Positions 16,956 through 25,901 of a DNA stretch of 64,000 nt are shown one piece after another. Source of the stretch: Treponema sp. Marseille-Q3903 (GTDB taxonomy: Bacteria; Spirochaetota; Spirochaetia; Treponematales; Treponemataceae); contig NZ_JACSEU010000001.1 in the NCBI RefSeq assembly GCF_014334335.1, forward strand, positions 992,001-1,056,000. Reading direction: 5' to 3'. The notes below the pieces were generated by a model. The model saw only the letters and a program-made list of their open reading frames with translations. It ran no database searches and had not been told where the DNA came from. The first letter of the stretch is position 1; each line of letters opens with the position of its first letter. Position numbers and translations under genes: made by a program.

Positions 16956-19900
16956 ATGGAAAGAAAAAGTGTCATGAATAAAGGTCAGTTTTGGCTTTTG
17001 ATGTGGCTGCTTGGTATGGCGGGACAACTTTGCTGGAACATTGAAAATCAGTGGTTCAACACTTTTGTATATGCGAAGATTGCAAAAGATTCTTCGATTG
17101 TCACTTTGATGGTAATCACGAGTGCATTTGTGACTACTTTTTCGACTTTCTTTTTTGGAACGCTGTCTGACAGATTGGGGACGAGGCGCCGATTTATTTC
17201 TCTTGGCTACATAGTTTGGGGAGTTTGCACAATCTTATTTGGTTTTACCGAATTTATTGGAAAAGGTGCAGTCGGAACTGGGGCTAAAGTTTCTATGTGG
17301 GCTGCCGTCATGGTTATTCTTGCCGACGATGTGATGAGCTTTTTCGGTTCGATGGGCAATGATACCGGCTACAACGCATGGAGCAACGACATGACCGATG
17401 ATAAAAATCGCGGACAAATCGGTGCTGTTCTGGCTGTTCAGCCTATTATCGGAACTATCGTGGGAACTGTTCTTGGCGGTTTTCTTATAGGGGCGGAAAA
17501 CAACTATCAGCGGCTTTTTTGGTCGATGGGATTGTTTGTCGTCGCTGTCGGCATATTTTCACTGTTATTTTTGAAAGATTCCCCATCTCTAAAACCTCAC
17601 AAAAACGGTTCGCTTGCTGCACAATTTTGTTCTGTATTTAAAATAAAAGGATTTTTCGCTCAGAGGGAACTGTTGCTTGCGTGTATCACGACTGCCTGTT
17701 TTTTTATTCCTTTTAATATTTATTTTGTGCACATGGGAAACTGGATGATTTACCGCATGGGCTTTAGCGCTGACAGCATGGAAATAATTCAGGGACTTAG
17801 TTTACTTGTCGCATCTCTTTCGGCTATTCCCGCCGCAAATCTCATAAACAAAAACAAAACTCCGGCAGTTGTCGCTTTTGCTATCACTGTCAACATTATA
17901 GGATTGTGGTTGATAACATTGTTTATTCGTCCTGAAATTGTCAATACGCAGAGCGTCTTTAGCAAAGAAAACGCGCTTTTGTTTTTTGCAGTTTTTTCAG
18001 CAGGGATGGGGCTTGTCCTTGTAACGCAGACTATGACGATGTGGGTCAAACAGTTGTATCCTGAGCAAAGCCGCGGTCAATTTGAAGGAATCAGAATACT
18101 ATTTTTTGTTCTCACTCCTATGATTATTGGAACAATTATAGGAAACATCATCATAAAAAACGGCGCCGGTTCTATCGTAAATGAATACGGCATCACCGAA
18201 AATATTCCTGTTGAATCTATCTACATGTGGGCGGCAATCCTTGTAACAGGTGCATTTATTCCTCTTTTTTTTGCTGCAAGGCTTTATCATAAGAGAATCA
18301 ACAACAAAGTTCTTTCTCCTTTGATGACTGTGTGGGGCGAAAATCTGAACAAAGAATGTCCTCTAAATGACTATCCTCGTCCTCAACTTCAAAGAAAACA
18401 ATGGCAGTGCTTGAACGGCATCTGGAAATATGCAATATGCGATGGAAAAGAAAAGCCTGATAGCTGGGATGGCGATATTATTGTTCCTTTTTCGCCTGAA
18501 AGCTTGTTGTCCGGTGTTCAGAGAAAACTGATGCCGTCTCAAACTCTGTGGTACCGCAGGGCTGTTCGTTTTGACAAGATGCCTGCAAACGGTGAACGTC
18601 TTCTTTTGCACTTTGGAGCTGTAGACCAGCATTGTACTGTCTATATCAACGGTAAAGTTATAGGCAACCATTCAGGCGGTTATTGGCCTTTTTCTTTTGA
18701 CATTACAGATTTTATAAATGAAGGTGAAAATGAAATCATAATTTCTGTCACCGACGACACAAACTTAGGCGATGAAGCGTACGGAAAGCAAAAGCTGAAT
18801 AGAGGAAAAATCTGGTATACAGGGCAAAGCGGAATCTGGCAAACAGTCTGGTGCGAGACAGTTCCTCAAACATATATCAAAAATGTCAGCATAAAAACAG
18901 ATTTAAGCAATGGAGAAGTCAGTTTTGCGCTGGACTGCGAAGGGCATGATATGCCGAGTGGAAAAATAACTGTTTTTGATAGCGGAACTGCCGTAGCCGA
19001 AGTTCTTGTTGAAAATAGCGAAGTTCGCATAAAGTTGCCCGAAAACTTTAAAACTTGGTCTCCGGATTCTCCATTTTTATACGACGCACAAATCAGCATT
19101 GGAAAAGATGAAGTGCGGACATATTTTGGCATGAGGGAATTCGGCATAATAAAAACAAAAAAATGTTCGTTTCTCAGTTTAAACGGAAAGCCGATTTTCC
19201 ATCACGGACTTTTGGATCAGGGATATTGGAGCGACGGCATGTACACAGCTCCTTCCGATGAAGCTATGATTTGGGACATCGAACAGATAAAAAAACTCGG
19301 CTTCAACATGCTGCGGAAGCACATCAAAATTGAACCTCTCCGCTGGTATTATCACTGTGACAGACTCGGTGTTCTTGTTTGGCAGGATTTTGTAAGCGGT
19401 GGCGGACCATATAAACCGTTCGTCGTTCAGTACGCACCTTGGATTGGCATAAAGTTTTCAGACGGTCCAAATCGCTATAAGCTGATGGGACGAAAAAGAG
19501 AGCAGGGACGTAAAAACTTTTTACGCGATGCCGAACGCACTGTAAAACTTTTGCGCAATTGCGTCTCCCTTGCCGTATGGGTTCCGTTCAACGAAGCGTG
19601 GGGGCAATTCGATGCCGCAGAAATCGCAGAAAAAGTTCTCTCTTGGGATTCGAGCCGTGCAATAGACCATGCAAGCGGCTACTTTGACCGCAATGCAGGT
19701 GACTTTCACAGCTATCACATTTATTTTAAACACTTTTTTCCAAAAGCAGATAAAAAAAATAGGGTGCTTGCGCTGACAGAATTCGGAGGTTACAGCATGC
19801 CGTCTGAAGGACACATGGTTTCGCCCGCTCTTTATGGGTACAAAATGTTCTCCGACAAAAAAACATTAAACGAAAATATTTTAAAACTGTACAAAGATGA

Positions 19901-20090
19901 TGTTTTGCGCAATATGACAAAAGCTTTGAGCGCTACTGTCTACACTCAGGTAAGCGATGTTGAAGATGAAATAAACGGACTGTTCACTTATGACCGAAAA
20001 GAAATAAAGGCCGACTCTCTTGTGATGAAAGAAATATCTGAAATGATTCAAAACGCTTTTAAAGAAAATCTAGATAAGGCGGACTTATGA
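16956..20090 (+). CDS. Fusion of an MFS sugar transporter to a GH2 glycoside hydrolase
   Basis: One continuous 1044-codon frame holds two proteins that are normally separate. Residues 1-455 are a twelve-helix MFS/GPH-like sugar transporter with the DRLGTRRRF loop motif near 73. After a short linker (about 458-475) comes a GH2 enzyme: sugar-binding domain (YINGKVIGNHSGGYWPF), immunoglobulin-like domain, and TIM barrel with acid/base Glu880 in FNEAWGQ and nucleophile Glu942 in TEFGGYS. The enzyme half has no signal peptide and would sit on the cytoplasmic side if the transporter's C-terminus does. Import and hydrolysis of one glycoside could thus be coupled. A TATAAT lies at 16924 and GGAG at 16945. 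Beta-galactosidase or beta-glucuronidase specificity cannot be told. Confidence 0.92.
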   Translation: MERKSVMNKGQFWLLMWLLGMAGQLCWNIENQWFNTFVYAKIAKDSSIVTLMVITSAFVTTFSTFFFGTLSDRLGTRRRFISLGYIVWGVCTILFGFTEFIGKGAVGTGAKVSMWAAVMVILADDVMSFFGSMGNDTGYNAWSNDMTDDKNRGQIGAVLAVQPIIGTIVGTVLGGFLIGAENNYQRLFWSMGLFVVAVGIFSLLFLKDSPSLKPHKNGSLAAQFCSVFKIKGFFAQRELLLACITTACFFIPFNIYFVHMGNWMIYRMGFSADSMEIIQGLSLLVASLSAIPAANLINKNKTPAVVAFAITVNIIGLWLITLFIRPEIVNTQSVFSKENALLFFAVFSAGMGLVLVTQTMTMWVKQLYPEQSRGQFEGIRILFFVLTPMIIGTIIGNIIIKNGAGSIVNEYGITENIPVESIYMWAAILVTGAFIPLFFAARLYHKRINNKVLSPLMTVWGENLNKECPLNDYPRPQLQRKQWQCLNGIWKYAICDGKEKPDSWDGDIIVPFSPESLLSGVQRKLMPSQTLWYRRAVRFDKMPANGERLLLHFGAVDQHCTVYINGKVIGNHSGGYWPFSFDITDFINEGENEIIISVTDDTNLGDEAYGKQKLNRGKIWYTGQSGIWQTVWCETVPQTYIKNVSIKTDLSNGEVSFALDCEGHDMPSGKITVFDSGTAVAEVLVENSEVRIKLPENFKTWSPDSPFLYDAQISIGKDEVRTYFGMREFGIIKTKKCSFLSLNGKPIFHHGLLDQGYWSDGMYTAPSDEAMIWDIEQIKKLGFNMLRKHIKIEPLRWYYHCDRLGVLVWQDFVSGGGPYKPFVVQYAPWIGIKFSDGPNRYKLMGRKREQGRKNFLRDAERTVKLLRNCVSLAVWVPFNEAWGQFDAAEIAEKVLSWDSSRAIDHASGYFDRNAGDFHSYHIYFKHFFPKADKKNRVLALTEFGGYSMPSEGHMVSPALYGYKMFSDKKTLNENILKLYKDDVLRNMTKALSATVYTQVSDVEDEINGLFTYDRKEIKADSLVMKEISEMIQNAFKENLDKADL

Positions 20091-20093
20091 TAT

Positions 20094-20171
20094 ATGAGTA
20101 AATTTGTTTGTAAAAGTTCTATTTTCCCAGCCAACCGTAGCGTAAAATCGACAATAGAAGAAGGTGAATGA
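20094..20171 (+). pseudogene. 5' remnant of the SRPBCC gene at 20967
   Basis: A 25-codon frame begins MSKFVCKSSIFPAN, nearly the same as the SRPBCC protein start MSKFICKNSIFPAN at 20967, with matching leader ATAT before the ATG. Similarity ends right after PAN, then the frame stops two bases before the transglutaminase ATG. The two copies are direct repeats that bracket the transglutaminase-like gene. Confidence 0.8.
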
Positions 20172-20172
20172 A

Positions 20173-20895
20173 ATGGATCAATACTTGCAGGCAACCGCAA
20201 TGCTGGATTTTTCAAATCCGAATATTCAAAAATTAATAGAGATTAAGCATTGGAAAGAACAAAATGAATTTGACCGCCTTAAAGCTATTTATCTCTTTGT
20301 AAGAGATGATATTGCATTCGGATATAACATTGATGACAACATTCCCGCATCTAAAGTCCTTGAGGACGGATACGGTCAATGCAATACAAAGGGAACACTC
20401 TTTATGGCTTTATTACGTGCCTGCGAAATTCCTTGCCGGGTTCATGGGTTTACCATAGATAAGAAATTACAAAAAGGGGTAATGAGCGGGTTCGTTTATA
20501 ACAATGCACCGCAAAATATATTTCACAGCTGGGTTGAAGTTTATTTTGAAAGTCGCTGGTATGAACTCGAAGCCTTTATACTGGATAAAGCCTATTTGTC
20601 AAAACTGCAAAAGCAATTTGCAAACTGTACGGGTTCTTTCTGCGGTTATGGTGTTGCAGTAAAAGATTTTCAGCATCCGGTAATTGATTTTAACGGAAAT
20701 AACACCTACATACAAAGCGAGGGAATTACGCAAGATTTCGGCGTATGGGATTCTCCGGATGAATTGTTAAAAAATCATCATCAAGAAGTGTCGGGAATAA
20801 AAGCCTTTGCTTACAGACATTTGGGAAGGCATCTGATGAACTTCACTGTAAAGAAAATAAGAAATAGCACAATAAATGGTAAACTAAGTCATTGA
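20173..20895 (+). CDS. Transglutaminase-like cysteine protease-fold protein
   Basis: The 240-residue protein has the transglutaminase-like core: RDDIAFGYN near 42, the Cys in GYGQCNTKG near residue 70, and the His in FHSWVEVYF near 118, followed by WYELEAFILD with the third polar residue. Bacterial members hydrolyse or modify peptides and their substrates are mostly unknown. AGAAGGTG at 20158-20165 supports the ATG at 20173 over the GTG at 20164. It is bracketed by a remnant and the full copy of the SRPBCC gene, suggesting insertion into that locus. Confidence 0.85.
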   Translation: MDQYLQATAMLDFSNPNIQKLIEIKHWKEQNEFDRLKAIYLFVRDDIAFGYNIDDNIPASKVLEDGYGQCNTKGTLFMALLRACEIPCRVHGFTIDKKLQKGVMSGFVYNNAPQNIFHSWVEVYFESRWYELEAFILDKAYLSKLQKQFANCTGSFCGYGVAVKDFQHPVIDFNGNNTYIQSEGITQDFGVWDSPDELLKNHHQEVSGIKAFAYRHLGRHLMNFTVKKIRNSTINGKLSH

Positions 20896-20966
20896 CCGTG
20901 TTCCCTAATTGTATTTTTTTATTATGATTATATTGCTCGTTTTTATGAGGTGGAGGATATTGATAT

Positions 20967-21434
20967 ATGAGCAAATTTATTTGTAAAAACTCGATTTTTC
21001 CTGCCAACGCAGATGTGATATGGGAAAAATTGCAAAGTTTTGAATCGTTAAAATATGTGGCGGCTCCTTTTGCAGCCTTTGAGATGGTTGACGGTGAAAA
21101 AAATATGCAGTGGGAATGTGGCAAAACTTTTCGGCTTAATTTTAGGCTGTTTGGCGTAATTCCGTTCGGTATTCATTCAATTTATATATGCACATTAGAT
21201 AAAGAAACATTAACAATATATTCTAATGAGAGTAATCCCCATGTACCGATATGGAATCATAGAATTCAATTGGAGCCCATTGATGACAATCGTACAAAGT
21301 ATACTGACTGCATAGAAATCGAAGCCGGCTGGAAAACAGGCATAATATGTGTCTGGGCTAAAGCATTTTATTCACACAGACAAAGAAAGTGGAAAAAACT
21401 ACTCACAAAAGTAAAAAAAAATGCAGAACGATAA
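20967..21434 (+). CDS. SRPBCC-fold (START/polyketide-cyclase-like) protein
   Basis: The 155-residue product starts SKFICKNSIFPANADVIWEKLQSFESLKYVAAPF, the pattern of SRPBCC ligand-binding proteins, where the first strand is followed by two helices forming the pocket lid. The basic C-terminal tail (HRQRKWKKLLTK) closes the long final helix. These proteins bind hydrophobic ligands; the ligand here is unknown. GGAGG lies before the start. A partial copy of its 5' end lies before the transglutaminase gene. Confidence 0.8.
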   Translation: MSKFICKNSIFPANADVIWEKLQSFESLKYVAAPFAAFEMVDGEKNMQWECGKTFRLNFRLFGVIPFGIHSIYICTLDKETLTIYSNESNPHVPIWNHRIQLEPIDDNRTKYTDCIEIEAGWKTGIICVWAKAFYSHRQRKWKKLLTKVKKNAER

Positions 21435-21459
21435 AAACCGAAATAATAGAGAATAAACA

Positions 21460-22212
21460 ATGAAGTCGTATCAGGATATAAATAAAGAAACAATAGACAG
21501 ATGGGCTTTGGAAGGCTGGGAATGGGCAAAGCCAATTTCGCATGACGAATATACTAAGGCAAAAAATGGAGAATGGAAAGTTTTGCTTACACCGACAGTT
21601 CCTGTTCCGCAGAAATGGTTTGGAGATTTAAATGGCAAGAAAATTTTAGGGCTGGCGTCGGGAGGCGGACAACAAATGCCTATATTTAACGCGTTAGGGG
21701 CAGACTGTACTGTGCTTGACTATTCTTCGAATCAAATAGAAAGTGAACTTTTGGTTGCGAAAAGAGAAGACTATAATATTAAAGCAATTGAAGGTGATAT
21801 GACAAAAACTTTGCCTTTTGAGAATGAAACCTTTGATATAGTCTTTCATCCTGTCTCTAACTGCTATATTGAAGATGTGCAACATGTTTTTGATGAGTCA
21901 TATAGAGTGCTTAAAAAAGGCGGTATTTTCCTTGCCGGGCTTGGAAATGAGATAAATTATATTGTAGATAACGAAGAAAAAGAGATTATTTGGAAAATGC
22001 CTTTTAATCCGTTAAAAGATGAAGCGGCAAAAGCCTTTATGCTGAAAGAGGATTGTGGAATACAGTTCTCTCATAATATGACAGAGCAGATTGGTGGGCA
22101 ATTAAAGTCAGGGTTTACTCTGCTCGATATATATGAAGATACAAACGGATTTGGAAGACTTCATGAATTGAATATCAAAACATACATTGCAACTAAATCG
22201 ATAAAATTGTAG
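21460..22212 (+). CDS. Class-I SAM-dependent methyltransferase
   Basis: The 250-residue protein contains the SAM motifs KILGLASGGGQQMP (motif I near 60-73), DYS with the acidic end of strand 2 near 84, and LPFENETFDIVFHPVSNCYI (motifs III/IV near 113-132). This is the arrangement of small-molecule methyltransferases related to UbiE, and close relatives are common in Clostridia. It lies 25 bases after the SRPBCC gene in the same direction. The substrate is unknown. Confidence 0.88.
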   Translation: MKSYQDINKETIDRWALEGWEWAKPISHDEYTKAKNGEWKVLLTPTVPVPQKWFGDLNGKKILGLASGGGQQMPIFNALGADCTVLDYSSNQIESELLVAKREDYNIKAIEGDMTKTLPFENETFDIVFHPVSNCYIEDVQHVFDESYRVLKKGGIFLAGLGNEINYIVDNEEKEIIWKMPFNPLKDEAAKAFMLKEDCGIQFSHNMTEQIGGQLKSGFTLLDIYEDTNGFGRLHELNIKTYIATKSIKL

Positions 22213-22252
22213 AGTCAGATAAATTAAATTGAGATTCATGGAGGTCAATTCG

Positions 22253-22798
22253 TTGCGATATATACTTTTATTGCGCGGCATAAATGTTGGCGGCAAGAAT
22301 AAGGTATCCATGAGTGATTTGGAACAATTATTGTTAAACGCAGGGTTTGAAGATGTCGCATCTTATATCAACAGCGGAAACGTGTTTTTCAGCAGCACTC
22401 AAAACAGCGAAAGTTTCATACCAAAAATAACACATTTGTTAAAAACCGGCTACGACTTTTCTATTCCTTTTGCTTTAATCTCAAAAGAAGAGTATTTAGA
22501 AGAAAGAGCCGCATTGCCGGAGTGGTGGAATGAAAAGCTGGCAAGAAGAGATGTTTTATTTTTTTCGTTGGGCTTGGATAAATCGGAGGTTTTTGACTTT
22601 ATAGATAAATCCTCATTTTATAATGAGATAGTGCATGTCGGTAGTCACGCATTATTTTGGGGAAAATATGATGAGTCGGAATATCTTAAAACTACTTACC
22701 ATAAGCAATTGATGAGGCAAGATTTTTATAAAAAAATTACAATCAGAAACGGAAACACATTTGAAAAGATTGCGGAAATTCTTGAAAAAAAGAGATAA
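22253..22798 (+). CDS. DUF1697 protein
   Basis: The product begins RYILLLRGINVGGKNKVSMSDL, the highly typical N-terminus of DUF1697, and has SYINSGNVFFSS near 45-56. The best start is TTG at 22253, since GGAGG ends 8 bases before it and family members begin directly with the ILLRGINVG strand; the ATG at 22229 precedes the ribosome-binding site. The family is widespread in Firmicutes and other bacteria and has no proven function. It sits in a run of single-gene inserts. Confidence 0.85.
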   Translation: MRYILLLRGINVGGKNKVSMSDLEQLLLNAGFEDVASYINSGNVFFSSTQNSESFIPKITHLLKTGYDFSIPFALISKEEYLEERAALPEWWNEKLARRDVLFFSLGLDKSEVFDFIDKSSFYNEIVHVGSHALFWGKYDESEYLKTTYHKQLMRQDFYKKITIRNGNTFEKIAEILEKKR

Positions 22799-22834
22799 AA
22801 GATAGGTTGGAAGTTTGGGAAAAAGGAGGCTCAT

Positions 22835-23452
22835 TTGCGCGAGTATATTAAAAAACTGGAAAAAGAATTTTCTTTGATAGAAAATGGTTTCAAAGAAGAA
22901 GAAAAAAGAGCCTTAATCGATTATAAAACTAATGATAATGAATATATCAAGAAGTTGGCATTTTTAGCCTATAAATCAGACACCTATCAAGTAAGAATGT
23001 ACGCCGTATTTCTTTTTGGACACTTATCAGAACAAGACGACATTTTAGAATTTATGAGAGATGAAGTTTCTAAAGATGATAATTGGAGAGTTCAAGAAGT
23101 ATTGGCAAAGGCATTTGATGAATTCTGCAAGAAAACAGGATATGAAAAAGCACTTCCAATCATTGATGAATGGCTCAAAAATAACAATTCTAATACAAGG
23201 CGAGCAGTTACAGAAGGATTAAGAATATGGACAAGTAGACCGTATTTCAAAGATAACCCGAATGAAGCTATCAGACGAATTGCCGCATTAAAAGAAGATA
23301 CGAGTGAATATGTCAGAAAATCGGTGGGCAACGCTCTAAGGGATATCAGCAAAAAAAATCCGGAGTTAATTAAAGCTGAACTCAATAACTGGAAGTTAGA
23401 AAACAAAGAAATAAATCAAGTTTACAAGTTGGCGAGCAAATTTGTTGGCTGA
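22835..23452 (+). CDS. HEAT-repeat AlkD-like DNA alkylation repair protein
   Basis: The 205-residue protein consists of HEAT-like helix pairs, with the YQVRMYAVFLFGHLS and NWRVQEVLAKAFDEFCKKTG segments characteristic of the AlkD/AlkC superfamily. AlkD removes bulky or cationic alkylated bases without flipping them. Here the RxWxSRPYF segment near 130 carries Trp and Arg in the region that contacts DNA in that family. A TTG start at 22835 has AAAGGAGG six bases upstream, so the start is convincing. An AlkD paralog that does not act on DNA cannot be ruled out. Confidence 0.8.
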   Translation: MREYIKKLEKEFSLIENGFKEEEKRALIDYKTNDNEYIKKLAFLAYKSDTYQVRMYAVFLFGHLSEQDDILEFMRDEVSKDDNWRVQEVLAKAFDEFCKKTGYEKALPIIDEWLKNNNSNTRRAVTEGLRIWTSRPYFKDNPNEAIRRIAALKEDTSEYVRKSVGNALRDISKKNPELIKAELNNWKLENKEINQVYKLASKFVG

Positions 23453-23508
23453 GAAAGAAGAATTAATAACTGAAATTTTGTGTATTTTGTGAAGGAGGAT
23501 ATTGATTT

Positions 23509-23883
23509 ATGTTTTCAATATTAGGTGCAGCATTATTTGGACTTATAGCAACTATGACAGTTCTTGTTGCTTGCGGCTTGCCTTTGGGCGAATTTACAAT
23601 GGGCGGACAACATAAAATCTTACCTAAGAAATTGAGAGTTGCGGCAGTTATTTCAGTGGCTATCCAAATTTTTGCAATGATAATTATTTTACAAGCCGGA
23701 GGTTTTATTTCCTTGTGGTTTTCTTTTAAGGTTACTAAATATATTTGTTTCTTCTTTGCCGCTTACCTATCTTTGAATACTATTATGAACATGATTTCAA
23801 AAAGTAGGAAAGAAAAATATGTTATGACTCCGCTTTCACTTATTGCCGGAATATGTTTTTGGATAACGGTATTTCAGATATAG
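23509..23883 (+). CDS. Small four-helix membrane protein (copy 1)
   Basis: The 124-residue product has four hydrophobic segments and no named domain. It is over 95% identical to the protein at 24994-25386, differing only at scattered positions (for example GQHKI against GQPKI). The two copies are direct repeats of about 370 bp that flank the BAAT-like gene at 23998. GGAGG before the ATG gives a clear start. Function unknown. Confidence 0.8.
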   Translation: MFSILGAALFGLIATMTVLVACGLPLGEFTMGGQHKILPKKLRVAAVISVAIQIFAMIIILQAGGFISLWFSFKVTKYICFFFAAYLSLNTIMNMISKSRKEKYVMTPLSLIAGICFWITVFQI

Positions 23884-23997
23884 TATGTAAAATGAGGATA
23901 ATCTACAGTGCGTCAAATTGGAAAAATATGAGAAAAGTGATATAGTAGGATGGACGAGAAATTGACAAATTTGAATTTGAAGAGGAGAAACTTTCCC

Positions 23998-24933
23998 ATG
24001 AAGAAAGAAATCAAAACAATAGAGAAAGATGGATATAACGGCGTATACTGGCCGAATCCGAACGGCAGTAAATATTGCATGATTGCCATGCTTGGTGATG
24101 ATACAAAAGACATGATGGCAAAGGGTGGCGTCAAATGGCTTCAAAAGAAAGGTCTGAATGTCCTCACAATGTCACCGGCCCCAAAAGATTACGGTCACCA
24201 TAACTATCCACTCGAACGTTTTGAGAAGGCACTTGCATTTCTGAAGACGATGGGCAATGAAAAAATCGGTATTATGGGTGCCTCGACAACTGGTATGCTT
24301 GCGCTTGTCGCAGCGTCATACTTTTCGGAAATAACGCTTACGATAGCCATTTCTCCTTCTGATTTTGTGATGGAAGGTTTTTATCAGGATGGGAAAGACG
24401 GGGCTCACGAACGTCCGGGAGACGGAGAGTCATCTGTTTCGTATCACGGTAAGCCGCTTCCTTATCTGCCCTATGCGTATCGCCATCCGGAATACTGGCA
24501 GAAAATATCTGAGGAATCCAAACGGCGCGGCGCGATGGTTGCCAGTCGCGATTTGTTCGATGAATCGGAGAAAAGGCATCCCGTGCAGGAAGCCGAGAAA
24601 ATAAAGGTGGAGAATATAAAGGGCCGCATTCTGCTGATTGGTGCGGAGGATGATGTACTTTGGGATACCTGTAAATACATTCGTAGAATGGAAAACAGGC
24701 TGAAAGAAAGAGACGCGGATAACAGTGTAGTTCTCATGACCTATGAACATGGAACGCATTTTATATTTCCGCAGACCATGTTAACAGGCATTCTTCCCGT
24801 GGGTTCCGGGCTGTTTATCAGCATGGCTTTTAAGGAGGCAAAGCAGTATCCGAAAGAGTGTAAGCAGACGAGGATTGATGTTGATGAGCGCTTATCGGAG
24901 GAACTAAAGCAGTGGATAAATTCAGCTTCATAA
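23998..24933 (+). CDS. BAAT-type alpha/beta hydrolase, second paralog
   Basis: The 311-residue product is a second member of the BAAT-C family seen at 14968. It has MGASTTGMLALVAASYF with nucleophile Ser in G-A-S-T-T-G, the VSYHGKPLPYLPY segment, Asp in LIGAEDDVLWDT, and HGTHFIFP His near the end. Both proteins lack the N-terminal domain of the animal enzymes. The Met at 23998 has AGGAG ten bases upstream; the Met at 23950 is less likely. Position between two near-identical membrane-protein copies suggests it came in with one of them. Confidence 0.82.
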   Translation: MKKEIKTIEKDGYNGVYWPNPNGSKYCMIAMLGDDTKDMMAKGGVKWLQKKGLNVLTMSPAPKDYGHHNYPLERFEKALAFLKTMGNEKIGIMGASTTGMLALVAASYFSEITLTIAISPSDFVMEGFYQDGKDGAHERPGDGESSVSYHGKPLPYLPYAYRHPEYWQKISEESKRRGAMVASRDLFDESEKRHPVQEAEKIKVENIKGRILLIGAEDDVLWDTCKYIRRMENRLKERDADNSVVLMTYEHGTHFIFPQTMLTGILPVGSGLFISMAFKEAKQYPKECKQTRIDVDERLSEELKQWINSAS

Positions 24934-24993
24934 ATCCCGGTTTGTCGAAGTAAAAAATCAAATAGGATATTACCAAGAGGAGGTAAAAGCAAA

Positions 24994-25386
24994 TTGCCGA
25001 TACTTCCTTTTTTGTTGTCAATATTAGGTGCAGTATTATTTGGACTTATAGCAACTATGACAGTTCTTGTTGCTTGCGGCTTGCCTTTGGGCGAATTTAC
25101 AATGGGCGGGCAACCTAAAATCTTACCTAAGAAATTTAGAGTTGCGGCAGTCATTTCGGTGGCTATCCAAATTTTTGCAATGATAATTATTTTGCAAGCC
25201 GGAGGTTTTATCTCCTTGTGGTTTTCTTTTAAGGTTACAAAATATATTTGTTTCTTCTTTGCCGCTTACCTATCTTTGAATACTATTATGAACATGATTT
25301 CAAAAAGTAGGAAAGAAAAATATGTTATGACTCCGCTTTCACTTATTGCCGGAATATGTTTTTGGATAACGGCATTTCAGATGTAG
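24994..25386 (+). CDS. Small four-helix membrane protein (copy 2)
   Basis: The 130-residue product is a near copy of the protein at 23509, with an N-terminal extension (MPILPFLLSILGA) read from a TTG start at 24994 that follows AAGAGGAGGT. Sequence identity runs to the last codons and a short way into the 3' flank (AAAATGAGGATAATCTACA). Such close similarity at the DNA level points to recent duplication or to gene conversion. Confidence 0.8.
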   Translation: MPILPFLLSILGAVLFGLIATMTVLVACGLPLGEFTMGGQPKILPKKFRVAAVISVAIQIFAMIIILQAGGFISLWFSFKVTKYICFFFAAYLSLNTIMNMISKSRKEKYVMTPLSLIAGICFWITAFQM

Positions 25387-25485
25387 TAGTAAAATGAGGA
25401 TAATCTACATTGAGTTAAATTAAAAGCAGATGAATTTTGTGAACAACAAAACGGAATTAAAAATTCGGCGAAGAGTAGAAGCTTC

Positions 25486-25569
25486 ATGAAAGAACAGATA
25501 CTGCAGACAGACAAAGGCATGGTCTATAAGAACATCTCCAATTATCTACAGATAACAGATAGAAATTAG
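25486..25569 (+). pseudogene. N-terminal fragment of an alpha/beta hydrolase gene
   Basis: A 27-codon frame starts MKEQILQTDKGMVY, the usual beginning of a clostridial alpha/beta hydrolase family, then loses similarity and stops. The rest of such a gene is found at 25902-26279. The two parts are separated by the intact nucleoside-deoxyribosyltransferase-like gene. Confidence 0.6.
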
Positions 25570-25588
25570 AATTTGCGGGGGTGATTAG

Positions 25589-25882
25589 ATGAAAACCTAT
25601 ACAATTTGTGGAATTATGAGATTTGATAAAGAGATGAAGAAGATTGCTTATGACCTTGAAACTGATAAAGGATATAATATATTGCAGTGTGTTTATTGTG
25701 AAGAAAATGTTATTCCAACAGATGAGGAACTTTCACGACTTGCGGATGCTCATTATAGAAAAATCGACTTGAGCGATGGTATATATGTTGTAAATATTGA
25801 TGGTTATATTGGAAAATCGGTTAAAGAGGAAATTGAGTACGCCAAAAAACATGGTAAAGAAGTAGTGTATCATTACAATTGA
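25589..25882 (+). CDS. Nucleoside 2-deoxyribosyltransferase-like small protein
   Basis: The 97-residue protein has a N-terminal CGIMRFDKEMKKIAYDLE and a C-terminal DGIYVVNIDGYIGKSVKEEI near 69-88, the D/N-G-Y-I-G-x-S motif of nucleoside 2-deoxyribosyltransferase-like folds. It lacks the length of the classic enzymes, so a related short family with unproven activity is as likely. GGGGGTG before the ATG marks the start. It lies between the two parts of a broken hydrolase gene. Confidence 0.75.
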   Translation: MKTYTICGIMRFDKEMKKIAYDLETDKGYNILQCVYCEENVIPTDEELSRLADAHYRKIDLSDGIYVVNIDGYIGKSVKEEIEYAKKHGKEVVYHYN

Positions 25883-25901
25883 TAACTTTCAGTTTACCTA
25901 G

